From an uncultured Helcococcus sp. (lineage in GTDB: Bacteria > Bacillota > Clostridia > Tissierellales > Peptoniphilaceae): a DNA stretch of 35,264 nucleotides. Below the pieces are notes generated by a model that saw only the letters and a program-made list of their open reading frames with translations, had not been told where the DNA came from and made no database searches. Shown here in pieces: positions 7,432 through 15,628 of this stretch; within the stretch, counting starts at the first letter, position 1, and each line of letters starts with the position of its first letter. Location of the stretch: assembly GCF_946998255.1 (NCBI RefSeq), contig NZ_CAMPYN010000006.1:1-35264 (forward strand), written 5' to 3'. Both the position numbers and the translations under genes were made by a program.

Positions 7432-8706
7432 CTAAAATCCTGGCTTTCCTAACATCTTGAACATGTTTGATTTGTATAATTCAACACCAGGTTGGTTGAA
7501 TGGGTTTACTCCTAGTACATAACCTGAAGCACCAATTGCATATTCAAAGAAGTAAATTAATTTACCTAGGTTGTATTCATCAAGTCTATCTATGCTCAAT
7601 ACTATGTTTGGTACATCACCTTCTGTATGTGCATCAACTGTAGCTTCCAAGGCAACTTGGTTTACTTCGTGTACTGTTTTACCTACTAGGTAGTTTAAGT
7701 TGTCTAAGTTTTCTGCATCTTCTTTAATTTCCATGTCATATTTTGGAGTATCAATTTTAATTACTGTTTCAAAAAGATTTCTTTGACCTTCTTGGATTAT
7801 TTGTCCTCTTGAATGTAGGTCTGTAGTAAATATTACTGATGATGGGTAAATACCCTTTCCATCCTTACCTTCTGATTCACCTGCTAATTGGATGAACCAT
7901 TCAGTAAAGTAGTAAAGTTTTGGATCATAAGTAACAAGGATCTCTATGTCTTTTCCTTGTCTATATAGGGCATTTCTGCTTGCTACATATTGTAAAACAG
8001 CATTGTCAGAAAAGTCAGTGTTTAAAGTTTCTTCTCTCATATCTCTAGCACCTTGCATTAAATCATCAATGTTTATGCCACAGGCTGCTAAAGGTAATAG
8101 GCCGCAAGCTGTTAAAACTGAATATCTACCACCAACATTGTCAGGGATTACGAAGCATTCATAACCTTCTTTATCTGCTAAAGTTTTTAAAGCTCCCTTT
8201 TCCCTATCTGTTGTTGCAAAGATTCTTTCCTTAGCTTCTTCTTTTGAATATTTTTCTTCTAAAATTTCTTTAAATAATCTAAAGGCTACAGCTGGTTCAG
8301 TTGTTGTTCCTGACTTAGAAATAACATTTATTGAAAAATCTTTATCTTTTAAGTATTCTTTTAATTCATAAAATTCTGTTGATGATAGGTGGTTACCTGT
8401 AAAAATTAACTCCGTATCAGCTTTTTCAAAGCTATTTGTTAAGGCTGAATAAACTGCTTGGGCTCCTAGGTATGATCCTCCTATACCGATAGCTACTAAA
8501 ACATCAGAATTTTCTTGGATCTTTTTACCAGCTTTTTTGATTCTTTCATATTCATCTTTGTCATAGTCAACTGGTAGGTCTACCCAACCTAAAAAGTCGC
8601 TTCCTTCGCCACTTCCATCTTTTAGTTTTTTGTCAGCTTGTAATACTTCTTCTTTAATTTCTGATAATGCTTCTTCTTTAATTAAGTCTGTTAATCTTAT
8701 TTTCAT
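7432..8706 (-). CDS. pgi: Glucose-6-phosphate isomerase
   Basis: This glycolytic/gluconeogenic enzyme interconverts glucose-6-phosphate and fructose-6-phosphate in the cytosol. At 424 residues it is a short Firmicute-type PGI. SIS-domain landmarks are GIGGSYLGAQA (~73-83), VISKSGTTTEPA (~128-139), the family signature NVGGRYSVLTACGLLPLA (~190-207), GESEGKDGKGIYPSSVIFTTDLHSRG as two conserved blocks (~276-301), and the C-terminal segment with the conserved NQPGVE (~404-409). ATG 8706 has AAGGAG upstream. Its first 29 bases overlap the end of the PP2C phosphatase gene, implying coupled expression with the upstream genes. Confidence 0.97.
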   Translation of the reverse strand: MKIRLTDLIKEEALSEIKEEVLQADKKLKDGSGEGSDFLGWVDLPVDYDKDEYERIKKAGKKIQENSDVLVAIGIGGSYLGAQAVYSALTNSFEKADTELIFTGNHLSSTEFYELKEYLKDKDFSINVISKSGTTTEPAVAFRLFKEILEEKYSKEEAKERIFATTDREKGALKTLADKEGYECFVIPDNVGGRYSVLTACGLLPLAACGINIDDLMQGARDMREETLNTDFSDNAVLQYVASRNALYRQGKDIEILVTYDPKLYYFTEWFIQLAGESEGKDGKGIYPSSVIFTTDLHSRGQIIQEGQRNLFETVIKIDTPKYDMEIKEDAENLDNLNYLVGKTVHEVNQVALEATVDAHTEGDVPNIVLSIDRLDEYNLGKLIYFFEYAIGASGYVLGVNPFNQPGVELYKSNMFKMLGKPGF

Positions 8707-9823
8707 TTTTACTCCTTATATCGCATAACAATATTGCTATATCATCTTTTTGGCTTCCTTGCCTAAACATATTAAGTTCATCAACCAGCTTATCTACCAA
8801 TTGGCTATCATGCTTGTTTCTCTTCAGCCAGTTCAAGAGCCTCTGCTCATCAAAGAACTTACCCTCATGGTTTTTTGTTTCAGTTAAACCATCTGTATAC
8901 ATTAATATTTTATCACCTTCTATGAGTTTTAGCGTCTTAACTTCATATTTAGGATCTTTAAATAAATTAGAAATTAATTTCCCCTTGTTTTCCAAGATGG
9001 CTATCTGTCCTCCATTAAACAAAATAGGGAATGTATTGTGCCCAGCATTTACATAGCTGATAGTTTTCGCTTTTGTGTCAATTAACATGTATATAATTGA
9101 AAAGTACTGGCTAATATCTAATTCTAACTGAGAATACATTTTTTTTAAAGTCAGAATGGTCTCTTCCGGCCCAAAGCCCTTGTTTTCTTGTAGTATCCTT
9201 CTCATACTTTGTCGAATAAACATAGTCATGATAGAAGCAGAAACACCATGTCCCACTACATCAGCTATATATACCCCTATTTTATTTTCATCAATCACTA
9301 CCACATCAAATACATCGCCTGACAAGTCATCTGATGGTATGTGGGCAAATTGGAAATATATATTTCTAAATTTTTTATTCTTGGGAAGAATGCTCTTTTG
9401 AATATTTTTGGCTAAGAGTATATCATTTTGGATTTTCATCCTGGCCTCAAGCAGTTTATTATTTAGCATCTTCTCACCTGTTATATCTCTATAAACTTCA
9501 ATATAACCCTCAACCTTATTATTTTCATCAAATATGGGTGAGGCCTTGGCAGCATATATCCTTCCATCAAGATTAATTTCACTTTTAATAGTTTCTTTTA
9601 CGGTTTTTTCTGAAGAATACAGGTCGAAAAATAAGTCGGAAGATTTAATATATTTAGTATGGTTAATCAAATTATTTTTGACAACTTCTCGCATTGATGA
9701 GTTTTCATACATTATTTCGCCATTTTCATCCCTTATCCTCACCAGGTCTTCCATGGCTTCCAAAAACCTAAAGCGTCTAATTTCACTTATCCTAGTGAAG
9801 TTTTCAAGTCTTATTCTATTCAT
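8678..9823 (-). CDS. PAS domain-PP2C (SpoIIE/RsbU-type) serine phosphatase
   Basis: The ~381-residue protein probably dephosphorylates a Ser/Thr phosphoprotein such as an anti-sigma-factor antagonist. The N-terminal region (~15-115) resembles a PAS sensor (VRIRDENGEIMYENS... and ASPIFDENNKVEGYIEVYRD), followed by a helical linker (~116-150). The C-terminal PP2C_SpoIIE domain carries metal-site motifs SGDVFD (~165), ADVVGHG (~185), NAGHN (~260), YTDGLTE (~310) and DDIAILL near the end. I use ATG 9823, which has GGAGG five bases upstream; a TTG 12 bases earlier lies in the ribosome site itself. No partner anti-sigma or STAS gene is present in the window, so the target is unknown. The gene starts 1 base after the methyltransferase stop. 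Confidence 0.87.
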   Translation of the reverse strand: MNRIRLENFTRISEIRRFRFLEAMEDLVRIRDENGEIMYENSSMREVVKNNLINHTKYIKSSDLFFDLYSSEKTVKETIKSEINLDGRIYAAKASPIFDENNKVEGYIEVYRDITGEKMLNNKLLEARMKIQNDILLAKNIQKSILPKNKKFRNIYFQFAHIPSDDLSGDVFDVVVIDENKIGVYIADVVGHGVSASIMTMFIRQSMRRILQENKGFGPEETILTLKKMYSQLELDISQYFSIIYMLIDTKAKTISYVNAGHNTFPILFNGGQIAILENKGKLISNLFKDPKYEVKTLKLIEGDKILMYTDGLTETKNHEGKFFDEQRLLNWLKRNKHDSQLVDKLVDELNMFRQGSQKDDIAILLCDIRSKNENKINRLN

Positions 9824-9824
9824 C

Positions 9825-10970
9825 CTAACCTCCAAATAAGAGTGATGGATCTAATCCTGGGTATTGGTAGTAGTCAACTTCTATCCTACCATTAAATAAT
9901 TTTCTTTTTTTAACAGCCCTGTGTCCAACCTTTCTTTCAAAGTCTTTGTCAGAGCTTATAAAATAAAATGAAGCTGTAGTTAAGGTATTCATATGATTTT
10001 TAATAGCCTTGTAGATGTGGCCCATATCTTTGGCATCCCCCATTCTTTCACCATAGGGAGGATTTGATATGATAACAGGAAAATTATTCTTCAAGCCTAC
10101 CCTGCCTACATCCTTTACCACAAATTTTATTTGATCATCCACACTGGCATTTATTGCATTTTCTACCGCTATTTTTATTGCATTTCCATCTATGTCAAAG
10201 CCCATGATATCTAAATCTTTGTCATTTATAGCCTGATAAGCCTTTACTTTTTCTTCTTTATAATATTTAGGATCAAAAAACTTCCAATGTTTAAAATCAA
10301 AGTCTCTAGATATACCAGGTGCAATGTTTTTACCAATCATAGCAGCTTCAATAGCTATGGTACCAGACCCCGCAAATAAATCTACCAGGGGTGATTCAGC
10401 CTTCCAATTTGATAAAAGTATAAGGCCTGCAGCCATAGTCTCTTTTAATGGAGCTAAATTGTGCTTGGTTCTATAACCTCTTTTATGTAAACCGGATCCT
10501 GAAGTATCTAAGGTCACACTAGCTACATCTTCAAATATGGATAAGGTAATTTTATATCTTTCCTTATCTTCACTAAACCAATCAATACCATGTTCTTTTC
10601 TCATCCTATCTATAATAGCTTTTTTTGTAATAGATTGGTTGTCAGAAATAGAAAACATTTTTGATTTATGGCTCTTACCTAATACTATGAATTGTCCATC
10701 TTTTGACAAGTAATTTTCCCAGTCAAAATCATATACATTGTCATATATATCGTCATAGGATAAAGCCTTGAATTCAAATAGTTTTATAAAAACTCTTTCA
10801 GCTGTCCTTAGCCACAAGTTCGCTTTTACAATATCAGAAAAATTTCCTTTAAATTCAATTTTGCCATTTGAAACTTCTAGGTCTTCAAAACCTAAATCTA
10901 TACATTCTTGCTTTAATACAGACTCAAGTCCAAATTCACTTGTAACTAATATATCAAAAATCTTTTCCAT
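9825..10970 (-). CDS. THUMP-domain class I SAM methyltransferase (RlmL/YpsC-like)
   Basis: This is a predicted RNA (guanine/adenine-N) methyltransferase of ~381 residues. The N-terminal part (MEKIFDILVTSEFGLESVLK..., ~1-60) and following THUMP domain (LWLRTAERVFIKLFEF, ~55-70; to ~155) bind RNA. The Rossmann-type C-terminus has the SAM motif DLFAGSGTIAIEAA (~195-208) and catalytic ISNPPYGERMGD (~302-313). The family includes RlmL, which modifies 23S rRNA, but the exact substrate of the short Firmicute YpsC-like members is not settled. I chose ATG 10970 because GGAGG lies five bases before it; upstream in-frame starts lack a ribosome site. Confidence 0.88.
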   Translation of the reverse strand: MEKIFDILVTSEFGLESVLKQECIDLGFEDLEVSNGKIEFKGNFSDIVKANLWLRTAERVFIKLFEFKALSYDDIYDNVYDFDWENYLSKDGQFIVLGKSHKSKMFSISDNQSITKKAIIDRMRKEHGIDWFSEDKERYKITLSIFEDVASVTLDTSGSGLHKRGYRTKHNLAPLKETMAAGLILLSNWKAESPLVDLFAGSGTIAIEAAMIGKNIAPGISRDFDFKHWKFFDPKYYKEEKVKAYQAINDKDLDIMGFDIDGNAIKIAVENAINASVDDQIKFVVKDVGRVGLKNNFPVIISNPPYGERMGDAKDMGHIYKAIKNHMNTLTTASFYFISSDKDFERKVGHRAVKKRKLFNGRIEVDYYQYPGLDPSLLFGG

Positions 10971-11024
10971 GTTTTCCTCCATTATAATTATAGCAAGAAA
11001 GTGTATTTTTGTATATTTAAGGCT

Positions 11025-11079
11025 CACAAAAAAAACTGACCCTGCTTAGTCAGAAATTAATCCGCTTTTTGGGTCAGTT
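11025..11079 (-). terminator. Terminator after L25 gene
   Basis: The arms 11034-11042 and 11071-11079 are a 9-bp perfect inverted repeat with a 28-base loop that can fold further. On the minus strand it is followed by a T-run (plus-strand A-run 11028-11035). It separates L25 from the downstream methyltransferase run. Confidence 0.7.
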
Positions 11080-11094
11080 ATATAATCAATTATT

Positions 11095-11742
11095 TTATTC
11101 TTCTTCTGATTCTTCTTCGTCAGATTCACCTATTACTTCTACATCAGCAGCATCAACATCTTCAACTTCTTCGTCTAAGTCTTCTTCTACTGGTTCTGAT
11201 AATGTAACAACAGCTTCTTCTAAGTCTGTAAGAACTTCAACTTTATCATTGTTTACTACTTCTAAGTCTTTTACATAGAATGTATCATCATATTCCATTG
11301 TTTGAACGTCTAATTCAACATGTGATGGAATATCCATTGGTAAAGCTTCAATTTCAATTTCTTCTAAGTGTTGCATCAATACTGATGGTTGTACATAGAT
11401 TTCATCTCTATTTAATAATACAACTGGTACTGAAACTCTTAGTTTTTCATCTAAGTTTACACCTAAGAAATCAACGTGTAAGTATTGGTTCTTGTATGGG
11501 TGTCTTTGGTAGTCTCTTATAAGTACCTTGTGGTCTTCACCATCTATTACTAAACTGATAATTGTTGATGTACCAGCTTCTACGATAATCTTGTCTAATT
11601 CTTTTGCAACTACTTGTAAGTTAACATTTTCTTTATCTCTTTGGTATAGTTGTGCTGGCACAATATTCTCTCTTCTTAATTGTCTTGATGCACCAGTTCC
11701 TTTAACATCTCTAAGTTGTGCATTTAATTTTAATTCGTTCAT
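11095..11742 (-). CDS. rplY: Large ribosomal subunit protein bL25 (Ctc type)
   Basis: The 215-residue protein has the L25/TL5/Ctc architecture. The N-terminal 5S-rRNA-binding beta domain (~1-93) has the GTGASRQLRRENIVPAQLY-like start, DHKVLIRDYQRHPYKNQYLHVDF (two family blocks) and LGVNLDEKLRVSVPVVL. The C-terminal TL5 beta domain (~95-185) ends in a highly acidic tail of Glu and Asp (~190-215). It binds 5S rRNA in the 50S subunit, and in Bacillus the homologue Ctc is stress-induced. The ribosome site AGGAGG is 5 bases from ATG. It appears monocistronic, with its own promoter and terminator. Confidence 0.94.
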   Translation of the reverse strand: MNELKLNAQLRDVKGTGASRQLRRENIVPAQLYQRDKENVNLQVVAKELDKIIVEAGTSTIISLVIDGEDHKVLIRDYQRHPYKNQYLHVDFLGVNLDEKLRVSVPVVLLNRDEIYVQPSVLMQHLEEIEIEALPMDIPSHVELDVQTMEYDDTFYVKDLEVVNNDKVEVLTDLEEAVVTLSEPVEEDLDEEVEDVDAADVEVIGESDEEESEEE

Positions 11743-11761
11743 CTTTCCTCCTACAGATAAT

Positions 11762-11786
11762 ATATCAATCGCTTGATATTATAACA
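11762..11786 (-). promoter_or_regulatory. Extended -10 promoter and small palindrome upstream of rplY
   Basis: On the minus strand TGT-TATAAT is a perfect -10 with a TGn extension (-10 hexamer at 11778-11783), with no good -35. Overlapping its downstream edge is a 7-bp inverted repeat with a 4-base spacer (11762-11768 and 11773-11779), placed where a repressor could act. Regulation is inference. Confidence 0.4.
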
Positions 11787-11813
11787 TATTTTTTGGATTT
11801 TACCTAATATTTA

Positions 11814-12965
11814 TTAAAATATAGATTTGAAAAAATCAGATATAGCTTTAAATATATTTGAAATAAAGTTTCCTATTGATGAGAAGAATCCACTATCACT
11901 GGCGTTATTTATTGTATCTTCTGCCCCTTTTATCACTTTATCTATATTTTCTTGGCTAACTCCAGATTTTATTTTTTCTAAAATATTTTCAACTTCTGGT
12001 GAATCTAAGGCACTTTTAGCTGAATCTAAAACAGAATCTAAGTTTTCCTTACTGAAGGTATTTGATAAGGAATTTAAGAAGTTTTTACCTTCTTCAGTAT
12101 TTAAAAAATCTTTAACTCTTTCCAATTCTTTTTCAGCTATTTTTGGCGCTTCCTTAGCTAAGGAATTTAATTGGTTTTTTATTAACCCTAAGTCTAAATT
12201 ATCTATGTTGATAAAGTTATTAAATACAACTTGTAAGTCCTTGATGTTAGCTTGATTTATAACTTGATTTAGGTTGTTATTATTTATAACATTTTGAATA
12301 ACTTCAGCAACTTGGTTTGAGCTGATATCTCCAGATTTTTCTTTCATATCAACTAAGTCTTGTTTAATTTCTAAAACAGCCTTGTTTAATGTTTCCTTAT
12401 TAAAGCCATCTTCGCCTTCATGTTCTTTAGCTATTGCGTTGATCACTTGAATTTCTTCATTAGCAACTTCAGTTCTTTTTACATCAACATTTTGTCCAGC
12501 TAATTCCGCAAGCTTATATACACCTGTAAGGGCTGATGTACCTGTAACCGGTCTAATTGCAGCAACACTTATATCTAAAGATTTCAAACCTGCAGTGATA
12601 GCAGCATTTGAATATTGTAATGAAGTAACTTTTTGAATCATTAAAGGAGTTAAAACTTCAACTTTAATTGAATTTGTTTTATTTGATTTAGCGTAGATTG
12701 ATGATATCATTGCTGAATCACTATTATCTTCATTTATATATTTCTTTGAATCTTCACCCTTTACTGCTATTGCTGTAGGGTTTCCTTTAATTCCTAATAG
12801 CTTCTTAGTTTGTTCTACTTGTTCTTCATTTAACCCTGCTCCATAAGCATATGCCCCATCCTCTAATGAAACGCTTGTAGCATGAATCAATATTGAAGAA
12901 AATACACCTAGCAACATTAGACATGCTAATGTAAAGGCTAATATTCTAATAATTTTCTTTTTCAT
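11814..12965 (-). CDS. DUF1002 domain secreted protein
   Basis: The 383-residue protein has an N-terminal signal peptide or anchor (charged MKKKIIR, hydrophobic ~8-28). The DUF1002 region (~45-215) is recognised from LNEEQVEQTKKLLGI, the long Ser/Asn-rich segment with SLQYSNAAITAGLKSLDISVAAIRPVTG in two conserved blocks, and TSALTGVYKLAE. DUF1002 is found in Firmicutes, for example Bacillus YpuA, and has no established biochemical role. The C-terminal half (~215-375) is repetitive, with helical and amphipathic stretches rich in Leu, Asn and Lys, and ends in an aromatic/hydrophobic stretch (FFSSIGNFISNIFKAI...). It probably acts outside the membrane. It follows the PIN-TRAM gene by 8 bases, so the two are likely co-transcribed. 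Confidence 0.85.
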   Translation of the reverse strand: MKKKIIRILAFTLACLMLLGVFSSILIHATSVSLEDGAYAYGAGLNEEQVEQTKKLLGIKGNPTAIAVKGEDSKKYINEDNSDSAMISSIYAKSNKTNSIKVEVLTPLMIQKVTSLQYSNAAITAGLKSLDISVAAIRPVTGTSALTGVYKLAELAGQNVDVKRTEVANEEIQVINAIAKEHEGEDGFNKETLNKAVLEIKQDLVDMKEKSGDISSNQVAEVIQNVINNNNLNQVINQANIKDLQVVFNNFINIDNLDLGLIKNQLNSLAKEAPKIAEKELERVKDFLNTEEGKNFLNSLSNTFSKENLDSVLDSAKSALDSPEVENILEKIKSGVSQENIDKVIKGAEDTINNASDSGFFSSIGNFISNIFKAISDFFKSIF

Positions 12966-12973
12966 TTTTTCTC

Positions 12974-14092
12974 CTATACATTTGTTAATTTTGTAAAGAT
13001 CATTTTACCTGCTGAAGTTTGTAAAACTTTATTTACCATTACTTCAACATCTTGGCCTATCAAGTTTTTACCATCTTCAACAACTATCATTGTACCATCT
13101 TCTAGATAAGCAAGACCTTGAGCTCTTTCCTTACCTTCACTAATGATGGTAACTTGCATTCTTTCCCCAGGTATAACTATGGTTTTTACAGAATTTGATA
13201 ATTCATTAACATTTAAAACCTTAATACCTTGGACATGAGCTAGTTTATTCAAATTAAAATCATTTGTCAATATGGCATATCCAGTTTCATTGGCATATTT
13301 TAAAAGTTTAATGTCAACTTCGTTTGTGTCAGTGTAGTCTTTCTTTGAAATTTTCACAGATATCATCTTTGAATCTTTCAATTTATTTACTATATCAAGA
13401 CCTCTCCTGCCTCTTTCTCTTTTGAGGTCATCGGCTGAATCTGCTAGGGTTTGCAACTCTTTAAGTACAAAATTTGGAATGATTATCTCGCCTTCAAGGA
13501 AACCTGTTTCAGCTATATATTCTATTCTTCCATCTATTAAAACGGATGTGTCTAATAGCTTATTGCTTACCCCATAAAAGTTCTTGTCACTTACAGCAAC
13601 TTCTAAGTCACCCTTGGAAGTGTTCTTAGCTTTCTTTCTATTTTTATTAAAAAACTTAACAATCTCGTCTGTATTTTGGATAGCCATCCTATAACCCAAG
13701 GCTCCAAGCACTATATAAATCAATATTGATAATATAGTTGATAGACTCTCAAGTATTGGTGGCAACCTAAATATTGTAAGTGGTAAGCTTAATAAAAATG
13801 CAATAATAATACCGAGAATAAAACCTGCTAAACCTACTAACAATTTTTCTTTAGGTTGTTTTAATAAAAATCCTTCTAACTTATCTACCATTTTTTCTGT
13901 CTTATTTATTATAAATGGCGCTATAATATACATTAATAACGCAAATACAACCATAAGTACTATGTGAAAAGCTATTACCCAAACGCTTGAATCAAGTGGA
14001 AAAATATTCTTTTCTACCAGTAAATCAGCAATAGCATAGCCAAGCACTAGTCCTATGGTTGAAATAATAAATCTAATTATTTTTTTTACCAT
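12974..14092 (-). CDS. PIN/TRAM domain membrane protein (YacL-like)
   Basis: The ~372-residue protein has four N-terminal hydrophobic segments (~1-150), then a PIN nuclease-like domain starting at KLLDTSVLIDGR (first acidic residues ~184-190). Further acidic positions lie in the conserved LKRERGRRGLDIVNKL region and in ILTNDFNLNKLA. The C-terminal TRAM domain (~315-370) has VIPGERMQVTIISEGKERAQ and LEDGTMIVVEDG. The arrangement is that of Bacillus YacL; the RNA target is not known. I prefer ATG 14092, which has GGGAGG upstream, over a TTG 12 bases earlier that overlaps the ribosome site. The gene follows carD by 22 bases. Confidence 0.9.
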   Translation of the reverse strand: MVKKIIRFIISTIGLVLGYAIADLLVEKNIFPLDSSVWVIAFHIVLMVVFALLMYIIAPFIINKTEKMVDKLEGFLLKQPKEKLLVGLAGFILGIIIAFLLSLPLTIFRLPPILESLSTILSILIYIVLGALGYRMAIQNTDEIVKFFNKNRKKAKNTSKGDLEVAVSDKNFYGVSNKLLDTSVLIDGRIEYIAETGFLEGEIIIPNFVLKELQTLADSADDLKRERGRRGLDIVNKLKDSKMISVKISKKDYTDTNEVDIKLLKYANETGYAILTNDFNLNKLAHVQGIKVLNVNELSNSVKTIVIPGERMQVTIISEGKERAQGLAYLEDGTMIVVEDGKNLIGQDVEVMVNKVLQTSAGKMIFTKLTNV

Positions 14093-14114
14093 TAAACCTC
14101 CCAATAATCATTTA

Positions 14115-14579
14115 TTATTTTATCCATTTTTCAGCCTCTTCCTTGCTAATAGTTTCAGCTATAAGTAATTCGGATACCATTATTCTTTTAGCATTGTTTA
14201 ACATCTTCTTTTCTGAAGCGGATAGGGTCTTTTCTTCATTTAGCAAGGTCAGATTTCTAACAATTTCAGCAGTCTCAAATATATCACCAGTCTTTAATTG
14301 TTCTAAATTTTCCCTATATCTTTTTCCCCAATTATCCGACATGGCAGTCTTATCCTCTTTTAAAATTTTCAAGACTTCTTCGCCTTCTTCTTTGGAAATA
14401 ACAGGTCTAATCTTACTTGTACCCAATTCACTTTCGGGTATAGACACTTGTATATCATTTATAGGCAATTTTAAAATATAGTAGTTTTCAACGTTTCCTA
14501 AAATATCAATTTCCTGGATATCTACAATAGTTCCAGCTCCATGTATAGCGTAAACAATCTTATCACCTATTTTGTACAT
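14115..14579 (-). CDS. carD: CarD family transcriptional regulator
   Basis: CarD/CdnL proteins bind the beta subunit of RNA polymerase and stabilise open promoter complexes. The 154-residue protein has the N-terminal Tudor-like RNAP-interaction domain (MYKIGDKIVYAIHGAGTIVD, then YYILKLPINDIQVSIPES, ~1-60). A helical C-terminal DNA-binding domain (~70-150) follows, with the conserved NWGKRYRENLEQLKTGD block (~93-109) and a final helix rich in Glu, Ile and Ala. It heads an operon with the PIN-TRAM and DUF1002 genes and has strong sigma-A promoter sequences upstream. Confidence 0.92.
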   Translation of the reverse strand: MYKIGDKIVYAIHGAGTIVDIQEIDILGNVENYYILKLPINDIQVSIPESELGTSKIRPVISKEEGEEVLKILKEDKTAMSDNWGKRYRENLEQLKTGDIFETAEIVRNLTLLNEEKTLSASEKKMLNNAKRIMVSELLIAETISKEEAEKWIK

Positions 14580-14633
14580 GACACCCTCCTGTTACAATTA
14601 TATAACAAATGGGCGACCTTGTAAAAATATAAT

Positions 14634-14662
14634 AGTATATAATAATGTGCAAATTATGTCAA
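14634..14662 (-). promoter_or_regulatory. Sigma-A promoter of the carD operon
   Basis: On the minus strand a perfect TTGACA (14657-14662), a 17-base spacer and TATACT (14634-14639) give transcription from about 14627. A second candidate, TTTACA-17-TATAAT (14597-14625), lies closer to the gene but would start right at the ribosome site. The upstream one is therefore preferred. Confidence 0.65.
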
Positions 14663-14760
14663 TATCTAAATATTTACTAAACTTTTCCAAAATATTTGTT
14701 AAGAAAATTGATTTATTCCTAGCATTCATCTTTGCATCCATCGTTAATTAAATCTCATAT

Positions 14761-14789
14761 TTGCAATATTTATACCACTGGTGTATGCT
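14761..14789 (+). promoter_or_regulatory. Probable promoter of the TPP riboswitch-thiT unit
   Basis: TTGCAA (14761-14766), a 17-base spacer and TATGCT (14784-14789) predict a transcript start near 14796, exactly at the 5' edge of the riboswitch aptamer. The rest of the 347-base gap between carD and thiT holds the carD promoters, the riboswitch and its terminator. Confidence 0.5.
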
Positions 14790-14792
14790 TAA

Positions 14793-14870
14793 TTTGTCGC
14801 TAGGGGCGCCTATGGCTGAGAAGTACCCTTGACCTGATCTATATAATGATAGCGTAGGAAAGTTGGCAAG
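14793..14870 (+). promoter_or_regulatory. TPP riboswitch (THI box)
   Basis: This structured leader senses thiamine pyrophosphate. Conserved THI-box elements appear in order: GCTAGGGGCGCC (P1/P2 side), GGCTGAGA (pyrimidine-sensing J3-2 loop, 14814-14821), ACCCTTGACCTGAT (P4/J region, 14825-14838) and TAGCGTAGGAAAG near the 3' end. It is followed at once by an intrinsic terminator and then thiT, the classic arrangement for transcription attenuation. TPP binding should favour the terminator and shut off thiamine uptake. Confidence 0.93.
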
Positions 14871-14893
14871 ACGCTATATTAGCGTCTTTTTTA
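14870..14893 (+). terminator. Riboswitch-controlled intrinsic terminator
   Basis: A 7-bp perfect stem (14870-14876 with 14880-14886) with a 3-base loop is followed by TTTTTT. The 5' arm contains the bases TAGCG's complement, so part of the aptamer 3' end can compete with it as antiterminator. This fits an OFF switch ahead of thiT. Confidence 0.85.
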
Positions 14894-14926
14894 TTAGTAA
14901 AGATTTTCTTTACTTATGGAGGTTAA

Positions 14927-15466
14927 ATGAAAAATAATAAAGCAATGTTTTCAACACAAATGCTTGTTGAAGCGGGTATTATGGTAGCCCTATCTCAAGT
15001 ATTAGGACTATTCCCTTTATATCAAATGCCGCAAGGTGGTGACGTATCTTTATCAATGTTACCAATAATGGTTTTTGCTATTAGATGGGGATTAGCACCT
15101 GGTATACTTGTTGGTGTTGTGTATGGTGTAGTTAGTTATATTATCAAACCTTACTTCTACCACCCAATACAGGTATTATTAGACTATCCACTACCAAGTG
15201 CAATGATTGGTATAGCTGGTTTATCTTTCTCAAAGGATAAAAATTCTTACTTAGGATATATACCATCAATCTTAATCGCTTACAGTTTGAAATTTTTAAT
15301 GCACTTTTTATCTGGTCTAGTATTTTTCCCACCAGAAACAGGTAGCGCTGCTAAGTATTCATTCATATATAACATTACTTATATTGGACCTGAAATTATT
15401 ATATTTTTAGTAGTTTTCGCTTTATTGTGGAAACCAATGGGTAAATACTTAAGAAGACAATATTAA
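14927..15466 (+). CDS. thiT: Thiamine-specific ECF transporter S component ThiT
   Basis: The 179-residue integral membrane protein has about six hydrophobic segments. It carries the ThiT signatures: the long N-terminal helix with TQMLVEAGIMVALSQVLG, PQGGDVSLSMLPIMVFAIRWG (two blocks, ~35-55), LLDYPLPSAMIGIAG (~88-102) and the C-terminal YNITYIGPEIII segment. It captures thiamine for the energy-coupling-factor module; the EcfA/A'/T genes are not in this window. Direct placement behind a TPP riboswitch confirms the substrate. The ribosome site is GGAGG. The gene is followed by a strong terminator, so the unit is monocistronic. Confidence 0.95.
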   Translation: MKNNKAMFSTQMLVEAGIMVALSQVLGLFPLYQMPQGGDVSLSMLPIMVFAIRWGLAPGILVGVVYGVVSYIIKPYFYHPIQVLLDYPLPSAMIGIAGLSFSKDKNSYLGYIPSILIAYSLKFLMHFLSGLVFFPPETGSAAKYSFIYNITYIGPEIIIFLVVFALLWKPMGKYLRRQY

Positions 15467-15490
15467 TCATCATAAATATAGATCTAAGAT

Positions 15491-15522
15491 GCTGTTATAG
15501 GATACCTATAGCAGCTTTTTTT
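15491..15522 (+). terminator. Terminator after thiT
   Basis: A 10-bp stem with one wobble (15491-15500 with 15506-15515), a 5-base loop and a 7-base T-run form a textbook intrinsic terminator. Nothing recognisable lies between 15525 and 15620. Confidence 0.9.
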
Positions 15523-15628
15523 GTTGGGTAATTTAGTAGGAATGTGTGGTTGGGTTAGATTCACAAGGATTTTTTTCGGGTTATTAAAAATTTTCTTAGA
15601 TTTCTTGAGATGCGAAATTGTTCAGATT

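Noticed and set aside
10987..10992. TATAAT as promoter of the THUMP methyltransferase
   Set aside because: It would start transcription at the ribosome site itself, leaving no usable leader. The gene may be served by a promoter I cannot identify or by read-through.
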